Part shown: positions 1 through 6,870 of the stretch, piece after piece
Position numbering within the stretch: the stretch's first letter is position 1
Layout of the letters: each line of letters begins with the position of its first letter
Source: Candidatus Poribacteria bacterium
GTDB taxonomy: Bacteria > Poribacteria > DTPJ01
Length of the DNA stretch: 13,454 bases
Assembly (NCBI GenBank): GCA_011334435.1
Contig: DTPJ01000821.1
Span: 1 to 13,454 of the forward strand
Direction: 5' to 3'
The notes under the pieces: model-generated
Seen by the model: only the letters and a program-made list of their open reading frames with translations
Told to the model about the DNA's origin: nothing
The model's database searches: none
Program-made: the position numbers and the translations under genes

Positions 1-104
1 CTTAAAATAATATTAATGCAATCAAACAAAAATATAAAAGCCTTTACGAAACTTGGTATGGTAAATATAATGTTTATGGTGCTTTTATTGAGAAATCAAT
101 TAAA

Positions 105-1007
105 TTGCTGAAACCAGAAGGGAGACTAATATTTGTTGTTCCTGCAACATTTATGATTTTAGATGAGTTCAAAAAACTGAGAACTTTTTTATCTCAAAAT
201 GGTAAAACTACTTTAATCTATTTAGGACCAGATGCGTTTAAGCCTGAAGCTGATGTTTCATCTGTGGTGTTAGATTTTCGCAAGTCTAACATAAACTCAT
301 ATTTAGAACTTTTTGAATATCAAAATAATGAAATTCACGATATAAAGATCAATTCTCGTTGGAAAGGCGAAGTGGTAAAATTTGAGACGAATTACACCCA
401 GAAATTAGAAAGTGTTTGCCTTCACCGATTGCATGATATTTACGAGATCAAGGTATCTCCCCGAACCCCTGAGATCAAGAATAGTCTTTTTATAGAAAAA
501 GAAAGACCTATTCAAATAGAAGATTATATTCCTTTATTAAATGGACGAAATCTTAAATGTAACAAGATCAACTATGAATGCTTAACAGGGTATTGGATTA
601 AAAAAGCAGATGTAAATAAACTCAGAGGATATTTCCAAAATCCTCATATTGTCGTTGGTTTAGGTTTTCGAGAAAATGGAAAAGTGGCAGGGGCTTTGGA
701 TAAGAGATGTTATCCTTGGATGGGCGATGTTTATCATTTGCTAAAAAAGGGCGATCTTTTCAGCTCAAAATTTGATATGAGTGATACAGAGATATTGGAA
801 TATCTCAACTCTGTATATGTCCAAAAATATATAAAAGATACATATAGGCAGATCACTTATCATTTAAGCATTTCTCAGCTTAAAAATTTGCCATTACCTA
901 CGAGAAAAGAGTGGGAGATAATAAAATCATGGAGAGGTTGTAGAAAGATAGATGCGTATAATAGTTTGTATAAAACAAGTTCCAGACACAAGCCAAATGA
1001 AATTTGA
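105..1007 (+). CDS. N6-adenine DNA methyltransferase, C-terminal fragment (probable pseudogene)
   Basis: This is the C-terminal half of a TaqI/Eco57I-type N6-adenine DNA methyltransferase. The reading frame is open from base 6, just after an in-frame TAA at 3-5. The residues before the TTG at 105 (YGKYNVYGAFIEKSIK) and the LLKPEGRLIFVVPATFM stretch after it match the region that follows the catalytic NPPY loop in this family. The SAM-binding motif and NPPY itself are not in the window, and frame 3 has no ATG between base 6 and the TTG. A target-recognition-like region follows, ending near QLKNLPLPT (about residue 266), typical of the family's end. The last 18 or so residues are only an out-of-frame reading of etfB, so the original stop seems lost. 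I infer a decayed gene, broken at 3-5 and truncated at its 3' end. A split two-subunit enzyme is the alternative. Confidence 0.7.
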   Translation: MLKPEGRLIFVVPATFMILDEFKKLRTFLSQNGKTTLIYLGPDAFKPEADVSSVVLDFRKSNINSYLELFEYQNNEIHDIKINSRWKGEVVKFETNYTQKLESVCLHRLHDIYEIKVSPRTPEIKNSLFIEKERPIQIEDYIPLLNGRNLKCNKINYECLTGYWIKKADVNKLRGYFQNPHIVVGLGFRENGKVAGALDKRCYPWMGDVYHLLKKGDLFSSKFDMSDTEILEYLNSVYVQKYIKDTYRQITYHLSISQLKNLPLPTRKEWEIIKSWRGCRKIDAYNSLYKTSSRHKPNEI

Positions 1008-1734
1008 TAAAGAGACATACTCTCTGATCAGAGATGGCGTCCCATTTATTATAAATCCCTTTGACGAAAATGCGATTGAAGCAGGTCTGCAAATTAAAGA
1101 AAAACATGGCGGAGAGGTAATCGTTATAAGTATGGGTCCCCCACAAGTTGTGGAGTCTTTACGTCATGCTATCGCTATGGGTGCAGATCAGGCGATACTT
1201 CTCAGCGATAGGCGATTCGCACTTGCAGACACACTTGCAACATCATATACGCTTGCGACTGCGATAAAAAAGATCGGCGGATATGACATACTTCTATTCG
1301 GCAAACAATCAATAGATAGCGATACTGCCCATGTCGGACCTAGTGTTGCAGAATATCTCGGTTTGCCACAGATAACCTATGCAAAAAATATAAAAATAGA
1401 TGATGGCAAGGTGATAGCAGAACGAGTGCTTGAAGGGTATTCTGAAATCGTTGAATCCCCTATGCCAGTTGTCATAACTGTTGTCCGTGAGATAAACAAG
1501 CCAAGACATCCGTCACTTAAAGGTGTTTTAAGAGCTAAAAAAGTTGAAATACCAGTTTGGACGCCAGAAACCATAGACGCAGATATTAATAGAATCGGGA
1601 AAAACGGCTCTGCAACTGTTGTGACGGGGACATTCACTCCATCATTACGCGGCAAAAATGAAATATTGACAGGGACACCAGAGGAGATCGCCGAAACATT
1701 ATTTGCAAAGCTGAGGGGACTGAATTTGATTTAA
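952..1734 (+). CDS. etfB: Electron transfer flavoprotein, beta subunit
   Basis: Beta subunit of the heterodimeric electron transfer flavoprotein, a soluble cytoplasmic carrier that binds AMP or FAD and passes electrons between dehydrogenases and a redox partner. At 260 residues it is full length. It opens with the family start MRIIVCIKQVPDT and has the GKQSIDSDTAHVGPSVAEYL nucleotide-binding segment (about residues 118-137) and the segment ending VITVVREINKPRHPS. The stretch LLSDRRFALADTLATSYTLA resembles clostridial, anaerobic-type EtfB. Whether it is an electron-bifurcating type cannot be settled by eye. The ATG is fixed by the conserved N-terminus; the upstream site is only a weak purine stretch (AGAAAGAT). 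The methyltransferase fragment overlaps it by 56 bases. Its partner etfA does not follow directly: a toxin-antitoxin pair lies between them. Confidence 0.94.
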   Translation: MRIIVCIKQVPDTSQMKFDKETYSLIRDGVPFIINPFDENAIEAGLQIKEKHGGEVIVISMGPPQVVESLRHAIAMGADQAILLSDRRFALADTLATSYTLATAIKKIGGYDILLFGKQSIDSDTAHVGPSVAEYLGLPQITYAKNIKIDDGKVIAERVLEGYSEIVESPMPVVITVVREINKPRHPSLKGVLRAKKVEIPVWTPETIDADINRIGKNGSATVVTGTFTPSLRGKNEILTGTPEEIAETLFAKLRGLNLI

Positions 1735-1755
1735 TCTATTTTAAGAGGTGATACG

Positions 1756-2109
1756 ATGGTTAAAACTGTAAATAAAACAGTAGGGGAACTGACTGTTCAA
1801 GATTTTCAGGATATTGTCAGAAAAATTGTCCGTGAGGAAATGTCATCAAATTGGCGTATTGATAATGAAGGAAACATCATTTTTCTTTTTGAAGAAGATT
1901 ATATTGATTATATAAATAAACGTAAGGGGGAAAGCCCTCTTGAAATTAATGCTTTTTTCATTGATGACCAAGGATTCACTGTTAGATATACTGATGAGGA
2001 GTTGACTGCGAAAGCAAAAAAACGTATTGAAAAAGCAAAAATGGAGATCGCCAAAGGAAAAGGAATAAATCTTGAAGAAATCAAGCAACGTCTCAAAGCC
2101 AAAGAATGA
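1756..2109 (+). CDS. Antitoxin-like protein of a RelE-type toxin-antitoxin pair
   Basis: A 117-residue protein directly upstream of, and overlapping, a RelE-type toxin, which makes it the likely antitoxin. The N-terminus (ELTVQDFQDIVRKIVREEM, about residues 11-29) has the 'sub-domain recruiting' look of small antitoxins. The C-terminus (about 80-117) is a charged, probably helical stretch ending NLEEIKQRLKAKE, as in antitoxins that wrap the toxin. The middle (WRIDNEGNIIFLFEEDY to FFIDDQGFTVRY) looks like beta strands. There is no obvious DNA-binding fold of the MazE, Phd or HTH kind, so autoregulation is not visible. A good site (AAGAGGTGAT) precedes the ATG. It begins 21 bases after etfB and has no separate promoter that I can see. 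Family assignment rests on position and general pattern. Confidence 0.72.
   Translation: MVKTVNKTVGELTVQDFQDIVRKIVREEMSSNWRIDNEGNIIFLFEEDYIDYINKRKGESPLEINAFFIDDQGFTVRYTDEELTAKAKKRIEKAKMEIAKGKGINLEEIKQRLKAKE
2059..2065 (+). promoter_or_regulatory. Shine-Dalgarno that fixes the TTG start of the toxin
   Basis: An AAAGGAA sequence inside the antitoxin gene sits 6 bases before the TTG at 2072. That TTG is the only ATG, GTG or TTG codon in the toxin frame before its conserved core begins, so this site supports the start. It means the toxin is translated by coupling from within the 3' end of the antitoxin gene. Confidence 0.55.
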
Positions 2110-2380
2110 ACAACAATGGGAAGCAATAATATCACCGACCGCATTACGTAGACTTGAACGCTTACCAAAGGAAGTTGCTCAAGATATTATTAATAAGATT
2201 GATTGGTTATGTAGTGAATCTAACACCATAAAGCATTCTCGCTTAAAAGGTGGGAAAGAATTTAGCCTTCACTCAGGACAATACAGGATACTATACCTTT
2301 TAGATCGTTCACAACGAAGAATTGATATTCTGGACATTGGTAAACATGATGAAGTTTATAAACGTTTACGGAAAGTGTAG
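2072..2380 (+). CDS. RelE/ParE-superfamily toxin
   Basis: A 102-residue toxin of the RelE/ParE fold. RelE members cut mRNA in the ribosomal A site, while ParE members poison DNA gyrase. The core runs from WEAIISPTALRRLERLP (about residues 15-31), through RLKGGKEFSLHSGQYRILYL (about 57-76), to RRIDILDIGKHDEVYKRL at the end. The GQYRILY and GKHDEVY segments correspond to the family's G-YRI-Y and GHR-DVY motifs. The KHDEVY ending favours a RelE-like mRNA interferase over ParE, but that is inference. Translation starts at a TTG that overlaps the antitoxin by 38 bases, giving an N-terminal extension of about 14 residues. The pair separates etfB from etfA in the same orientation and would be co-transcribed with them. 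Confidence 0.87.
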   Translation: MKKSSNVSKPKNEQQWEAIISPTALRRLERLPKEVAQDIINKIDWLCSESNTIKHSRLKGGKEFSLHSGQYRILYLLDRSQRRIDILDIGKHDEVYKRLRKV

Positions 2381-2410
2381 AGTCTTAAATAATGATTGGA
2401 TTTTTAGGTT

Positions 2411-3430
2411 ATGGAAAAAATAAATTTTGACGAATACAAAGGACTTTGGGTCTATGCTGAACAACGCGACGGTATATTAATGAACGTCGCTCTTGAATTG
2501 CTTGGTGCAGGACGAGGATTAGCAGATATTCTTGGTGTCCCATTATCAGCGTTATTGCTTGGAAATAGGACTGATGAGATAGCTAAACAATTGATACATT
2601 TCGGAGCAGATCAGGTATATGTTGTTGATCATCCATTGCTGAAACAATATGAGGTGAACTTATACACAAAAGCCATAGCTTCTGCCATAGAGAAATATCG
2701 CCCTGAAATTATGCTTTTCGGTGCAACATTTATCGGCAGAGAACTCGCCCCAAGGCTTGCAACAAGGTTACAGGTCGGCTTATCCGCTGATTGCACAGAA
2801 TTAGCGATAGATCAGGAAAATCGCTTGCTTGTCCAAACTAAACCTGCATTTGGCGGAAATGTTATGGCGAAGATAATTATTCCAAACCATCGCCCACAAA
2901 TGGCTACTGTCAGACCAAATGTGATGAAACGGTTAGAACCTCAAACATCACGGACAGGTCAAATTATCCATATAAACGATGTCTCATTGCAAGCGGAAGA
3001 TATACTTACAAAGGTGATTGATATAGTCAAGGATGCAGAATCCAGCGTCAATCTTCAAGAAGCAAAGATAATCGTTGCTGGTGGATTTGGTCTTGGCAAG
3101 GCGGAGAATTTCAGTTTGATCCGTGAGCTTGCAAATGTGCTTGGCGGGGCAGTTGGCGCATCAAGGGCAGTCGTAGATGCAGATTGGATCTCATCATATC
3201 ATCTCGTAGGGCAGACGGGAAAAACCGTTCAGCCGAAACTATATATCGCTTGTGGAATATCAGGTTGCATACAGCATATAGTCGGTATGCAGTCATCGGA
3301 AGTCATTATCGCAATAAATAAAGACCCTAACGCTCCTATATTTAACATAGCGACTTATGGCATAGTTGGCGATTTAACCGAGATTGTGCCAGCTATAACA
3401 AAAGTTTTCAAGGAAAATTTAGGGAAATAA
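2411..3430 (+). CDS. etfA: Electron transfer flavoprotein, alpha subunit
   Basis: Alpha subunit of the electron transfer flavoprotein; it carries most of the FAD site and pairs with the etfB product. The 339 residues match the family's usual length. The N-terminal domain (about 1-200) has the Etf alpha/beta fold (GLWVYAEQRDGILMNVALEL). The C-terminal FAD domain has VGASRAVVDADW (about 249-260), GQTGKTV (about 267-273) and PKLYIACGISGCIQHIVGMQ (about 275-294), followed by AINKDPNAPIF and YGIVGDL. These are the classic FAD-contacting motifs and all look intact. It starts 30 bases after the toxin gene behind a weak site (TTTTTAGG). The glycyl radical enzyme gene begins 13 bases after its stop, so the two are surely co-transcribed. 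No acyl-CoA dehydrogenase, ETF:quinone oxidoreductase or ferredoxin gene is in the window to name its redox partner. Confidence 0.96.
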   Translation: MEKINFDEYKGLWVYAEQRDGILMNVALELLGAGRGLADILGVPLSALLLGNRTDEIAKQLIHFGADQVYVVDHPLLKQYEVNLYTKAIASAIEKYRPEIMLFGATFIGRELAPRLATRLQVGLSADCTELAIDQENRLLVQTKPAFGGNVMAKIIIPNHRPQMATVRPNVMKRLEPQTSRTGQIIHINDVSLQAEDILTKVIDIVKDAESSVNLQEAKIIVAGGFGLGKAENFSLIRELANVLGGAVGASRAVVDADWISSYHLVGQTGKTVQPKLYIACGISGCIQHIVGMQSSEVIIAINKDPNAPIFNIATYGIVGDLTEIVPAITKVFKENLGK

Positions 3431-3443
3431 CGGAGAATATACC

Positions 3444-5675
3444 ATGTCACAAATGATGGAAGAATTGACCTATCAGCAACGTCTTGATATGCTTCACGAA
3501 TTGAAACTTGAACATACAAGGCAGAAACGAGAAGCTAAGGGACCGATGGATCATGACGATCAAGGGCAAATCCTTTTACCGCCAGAGGCATGCGAAGAAG
3601 TGGAAGCGGTAAGCGGATCAGGTGTCGTGATTAAAGATGTTATCTTGAAAGGGTTTAAGCCAAAAAGCAATCATCCAAGCGGGGGGTTCTTTGGTGCAAA
3701 AGCTGTTGGTGAAAATTTCAGAATGCTATTAGACGCTCATCCGACCTATGTCAATCCTATAAATTCAATGGCAGGCGTTTATATGGTTAATTTTAACTCA
3801 TATAGAAATCCCGGTTGGAATCCAGATCACGATTACTCTCATCTGCACGAGGAACAGCACAAATATCGCCTCAGCACAGGTATCGGCGGACTTCAACATT
3901 TCTGCCCTGATCTCACTATCGGTCTAAATTTAGGATGGGGCGGATTGTTAGATAAAGTTAGATATTACAGACAAATTAATACTCATGACCCTGAATTCTA
4001 CGATGGATTAGAGGACATAATTATCGGCATGCAGAATTGGATACGTCGCCATTCAGAATCCGCCAAAGAAATGGCTGAAAAAGAAGATCATCCACAATTG
4101 AAAGAAAATCTTCTCGCAATTGCGGATATATGCCAAAGGCTCACAACAGAACCGCCTTGGTCGTTCCGCTCTGCATGTCAATGGCTTGTGTTCTTCCAAG
4201 CAGCAGCAAAGATGTATAACGGAAGTGGAGAGTGGGGACAGCTTGATGAACTGCTAAGACCTTACTATGAACATGACATACAAGCAGGCATTTTAACTGA
4301 CGAAGAAGCTATTTTCCATATCGCATGTCTTCTGCTCAGTGAAACCGCATATATTCAACTTGGCGGTCCTGACGCTAATGGCAAAGACCTGACAAGCCCT
4401 GTCTCATTCCTCATACTTGAAGCTGTTCATCGCCTAAAAATTCCTGCTAATATCGGCATTCGCGTCGGCGATGGTATTGATCCGAAGTTGTTTCAAAGGG
4501 GCGTTGAGATATTATTTGAAGATAAAATGGGATTTCCGAAGTTTTTGGGCGATAAAACTGTAACCGAAGGCTTTATGAGGAATGGATACCCAATTGAACT
4601 TGGAAGACAAAGGACATATTCAGGCTGTCATTGGTTAGCTATACCCGGTCGTGAATATACGATGAATGATCTTATCAAAATTGAGTTTGGCACTATTTTT
4701 GACATATCGCTTAAAGAGATGATGAGCGATCCTTCTGTTGAACCGAGCACTCAGGAGCTTTGGAGACGTTTTGAAAAGCATCTACAACGGGCAGTTGAAG
4801 TTATCGCAGAAGGCATTGATTTCCATCTTGAACACATGCACAAAGTTTTTCCCGAACTTTATCTTGATCTCTTTTGCTATGGTCCTGTTGAAAAAGGCTT
4901 AGATGCAACTAACGGAGGTGTTGAATACTATAATATCTGTGTTGATGGGGCATCTCTCGCGACTGCTGCGGATTCATTCGCTGCAATTGAGCAACGTGTT
5001 GAAAAAGAAAAACTTTTGACATGGCAAGAATTGATGCACTACTTAGAAACTGATTGGGCAGGAACTGATGGGGAACGTGTCAGACTGATGATGAAAAATA
5101 TCCCTCGTTTTGGCAGTGGTGGGTCTTGTGCTGATGAATGGGCGTTACGTATTACGAATACATTTACCGCATTAGTAAAAGAAAAGCCAACCCCAAAGGG
5201 ATATAACATGATTCCAGGTCTATTTTCATGGGCAGCGGTGATCGGTTTTGGCAAGCAATTAGGGGCAACTCCAAATGGACGACATGCAGGCGACCCCGTT
5301 TCACACGGTCCTAATCCTGATCCGGGCTTTAATAGAGGTTCACATGGCACGCCAACGCAAATGGTCAAAGCAGTTGCATCAGTCCAGCCCGGATATGGCA
5401 ATACCGCTCCGCTTCAATTGGATATGGACCCTGGGATAGTTAAAGACGAGGAGGGATTAAACAAAGTAAGCGCCTTAATAAAAAGCCATTTTGATCTTGG
5501 TGGAACGATGGTCAATATCAACGTATTGAACAAAGAGACGATATTAGATGCTTATAATGATCCGCTAAAATATCCCGATCTTATTGTCCGTGTTACTGGA
5601 TTTAGCGCGTATTTTGCCAGTTTATCGCCAGAATTGCGTAAATATGTTGTTGACCGAATTGTTTATGATAGTTAA
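3444..5675 (+). CDS. Glycyl radical enzyme (PFL/diol-dehydratase fold), substrate unknown
   Basis: A 743-residue member of the glycyl radical superfamily (pyruvate formate-lyase, glycerol, choline and hydroxyproline lyases, decarboxylases). These anaerobic enzymes store a radical on a backbone glycine, pass it to a cysteine and cleave C-C, C-N, C-O or C-S bonds. Visible signs: the PFL domain with LGGPDANGKDLTSPVSFLILEA-like text (about 306-327), the active-site loop RTYSGCHW with Cys395, and the C-terminal site RVTGFSAYF with Gly719, 24 residues from the end as usual. The loop is odd: most dehydratase and decarboxylase members have Cys-X-Glu, while here it is Cys-His-Trp, so the Glu that acts as acid/base is absent. 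It is not a PFL either, since it lacks the Cys-Cys pair. Start: ATG behind CGGAGA. No radical-SAM activase is encoded in this window; one must act in trans. Family very sure, reaction unknown. Confidence 0.94.
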   Translation: MSQMMEELTYQQRLDMLHELKLEHTRQKREAKGPMDHDDQGQILLPPEACEEVEAVSGSGVVIKDVILKGFKPKSNHPSGGFFGAKAVGENFRMLLDAHPTYVNPINSMAGVYMVNFNSYRNPGWNPDHDYSHLHEEQHKYRLSTGIGGLQHFCPDLTIGLNLGWGGLLDKVRYYRQINTHDPEFYDGLEDIIIGMQNWIRRHSESAKEMAEKEDHPQLKENLLAIADICQRLTTEPPWSFRSACQWLVFFQAAAKMYNGSGEWGQLDELLRPYYEHDIQAGILTDEEAIFHIACLLLSETAYIQLGGPDANGKDLTSPVSFLILEAVHRLKIPANIGIRVGDGIDPKLFQRGVEILFEDKMGFPKFLGDKTVTEGFMRNGYPIELGRQRTYSGCHWLAIPGREYTMNDLIKIEFGTIFDISLKEMMSDPSVEPSTQELWRRFEKHLQRAVEVIAEGIDFHLEHMHKVFPELYLDLFCYGPVEKGLDATNGGVEYYNICVDGASLATAADSFAAIEQRVEKEKLLTWQELMHYLETDWAGTDGERVRLMMKNIPRFGSGGSCADEWALRITNTFTALVKEKPTPKGYNMIPGLFSWAAVIGFGKQLGATPNGRHAGDPVSHGPNPDPGFNRGSHGTPTQMVKAVASVQPGYGNTAPLQLDMDPGIVKDEEGLNKVSALIKSHFDLGGTMVNINVLNKETILDAYNDPLKYPDLIVRVTGFSAYFASLSPELRKYVVDRIVYDS

Positions 5676-5707
5676 ATATCCCGATTTTATAATTTAGGAG
5701 ATAAATA

Positions 5708-6757
5708 ATGGCAGAAGATAAAGTGCGTATCGCTTTTGTCGGATGTGGTGGTCATGCAAATCATTCGCTTTATCCCGTAATCCATCGCATAAATGAAATA
5801 GACCTTGTTGCTGTCGTTGACAAAGTAGAAGAAAAAAGGCTTCGCGTCCAAAGGCTGTTTGGGGCATTAAGAAGCTATGCCGATGTTGATGAGATGTTGG
5901 ATAAAGAAAAGCCAGAAGGAGTCTGTATAGTAGGTCCTCCGCAAATGCACTATGAGGTTGGGATGCAAGTTTTGGAAAGAGGCATTCCGATATTCGTAGA
6001 AAAACCGTCAAGCATAGACTTTGATCATGCCTATACGCTTGCTGAAACTGCCCGAAAAAAAGGGACATTTGGAATGACAGCGTTTATGAAACGTTTCGCT
6101 ACCGCTTATGAAGAGGCAAAAGCGATCACCATGAGACCAGAGTTCGGTCCTGTCTCAATGGTTAGCATAAGATATACTCATGGTGCATATCCACTGATTT
6201 GGGGATTAGAGCCTGAACTGCTTTGTTGTCTAATCGGCAATCAATGCCATGCCTTTGATTTAGCGAGATATTTTGGAGGAGATGTCTCTGAATTATACGC
6301 CAAGTTATGCGATCATGGACAAGGACGATTTGCTTTTGCAGTCACTTTGGGATTTGAAAGCGGTGCAGTAGGGCTTCTTAACAGCAATGCAACCGATGAT
6401 CCAGCTTGGAATATAAGAGAAACCTTAAATGTGTCAGGGCTTCTTTGTAGTGTTGACGTAGAGGATATGATATTTTTAAGCTACCGTCCACGTGACTCAT
6501 GGTCGCCGAGTTTGCGAAATCACGCTTGGCGACAGGGACATTTTGCTTTGCCTCATGCTGTTGCTTATGGTCAAGGTGGGTTATACTTAGGCTATGAAGG
6601 CGAGTTAAGACATTTTGCCAAGTGCATAAGGACAGGGGAAACGCCTAAATCATCGTTATATGATGGTGCTGCATCGCTTGCAATCGCAGAAGCTATTTGG
6701 GAAAGCGTCAAAACAGGAAAGCCAATTAGACCTAAATCATCTGCTCCAAAAAATTAA
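5708..6757 (+). CDS. Gfo/Idh/MocA-family NAD(P)-dependent oxidoreductase
   Basis: A 349-residue dehydrogenase of the glucose-fructose oxidoreductase/inositol dehydrogenase/MocA family, which oxidises or reduces sugars, polyols and related carbonyls with NAD(P). The N-terminal Rossmann domain starts RIAFVGCGGHAN (about residues 7-18) and has the signature FVEKPSS with its lysine at about 99. The C-terminal domain carries CHAFDLARYFGG (about 181-192). The Asp that normally lies four residues before the catalytic His is a Gly here (G-N-Q-C-H), so the proton relay may differ. The end (ETPKSSLYDGAASLAIAEAI) is standard for the family. It starts 32 bases after the radical enzyme behind a good TTTAGGAG site and is the last gene of the etf unit. 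Its product may act before or after the radical enzyme on the same substrate; this is inferred from position only. Confidence 0.91.
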   Translation: MAEDKVRIAFVGCGGHANHSLYPVIHRINEIDLVAVVDKVEEKRLRVQRLFGALRSYADVDEMLDKEKPEGVCIVGPPQMHYEVGMQVLERGIPIFVEKPSSIDFDHAYTLAETARKKGTFGMTAFMKRFATAYEEAKAITMRPEFGPVSMVSIRYTHGAYPLIWGLEPELLCCLIGNQCHAFDLARYFGGDVSELYAKLCDHGQGRFAFAVTLGFESGAVGLLNSNATDDPAWNIRETLNVSGLLCSVDVEDMIFLSYRPRDSWSPSLRNHAWRQGHFALPHAVAYGQGGLYLGYEGELRHFAKCIRTGETPKSSLYDGAASLAIAEAIWESVKTGKPIRPKSSAPKN

Positions 6758-6763
6758 AATTAT

Positions 6764-6838
6764 TGAAATAAAAGAAACTCAATTTCTGTTTTTTTAATGA
6801 TCATTTTTACATCGCTTAACCAACAGTCTTTTATTTCA
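6764..6838. repeat. 12-bp perfect inverted repeat upstream of rubrerythrin
   Basis: The arms TGAAATAAAAGA (6764-6775) and TCTTTTATTTCA (6827-6838) are perfect reverse complements, 51 bases apart, in the 113-base gap between the dehydrogenase and rubrerythrin. The right arm lies just upstream of the rubrerythrin ribosome site and overlaps a poor -10-like TTTTAT (6829-6834), which has a TTTACA 17 bases upstream (6806-6811). It could be a two-site operator for a stress regulator or the base of a long stem-loop. It does not match the PerR or Fur consensus. The rest of the gap holds no gene. Confidence 0.5.
6773..6795 (+). terminator. Weak rho-independent terminator candidate after the etf unit
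   Basis: A 5-bp stem (AGAAA at 6773-6777, TTTCT at 6783-6787) with a 5-base loop is followed by G and seven T (6789-6795), 16 bases after the dehydrogenase stop. The stem is short and has only one G-C pair, so termination is probably partial at best. Its place, between the etf unit and the rubrerythrin gene with its own strong ribosome site, is the main support. Confidence 0.3.
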
Positions 6839-6855
6839 TTAAAACATTACTACAC

Positions 6856-6862
6856 AAGGAGG
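6856..6862 (+). promoter_or_regulatory. Strong Shine-Dalgarno fixing the TTG start of rubrerythrin
   Basis: AAGGAGG lies 8 bases before a TTG at 6871. It is the strongest ribosome site in the window and marks TTG as the real start, since the conserved rubrerythrin N-terminus begins only a few codons later. Confidence 0.75.
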
Positions 6863-6870
6863 ATACTAAG

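Noticed and set aside
952..3430. Calling the EtfAB pair electron-bifurcating
   Set aside because: EtfB resembles anaerobic types, but the residues that define bifurcation cannot be checked by eye and no partner dehydrogenase is present.
5039..5401. Open reading frame of 120 residues opposite the glycyl radical enzyme
   Set aside because: It lies on the opposite strand within a strongly conserved coding region and has no ribosome site or recognisable domain.
6829..6834. A sigma-70 promoter for rubrerythrin with TTTACA and TTTTAT
   Set aside because: Only a four-of-six match at -10 in AT-rich DNA, which is expected by chance; kept as a remark rather than a feature.
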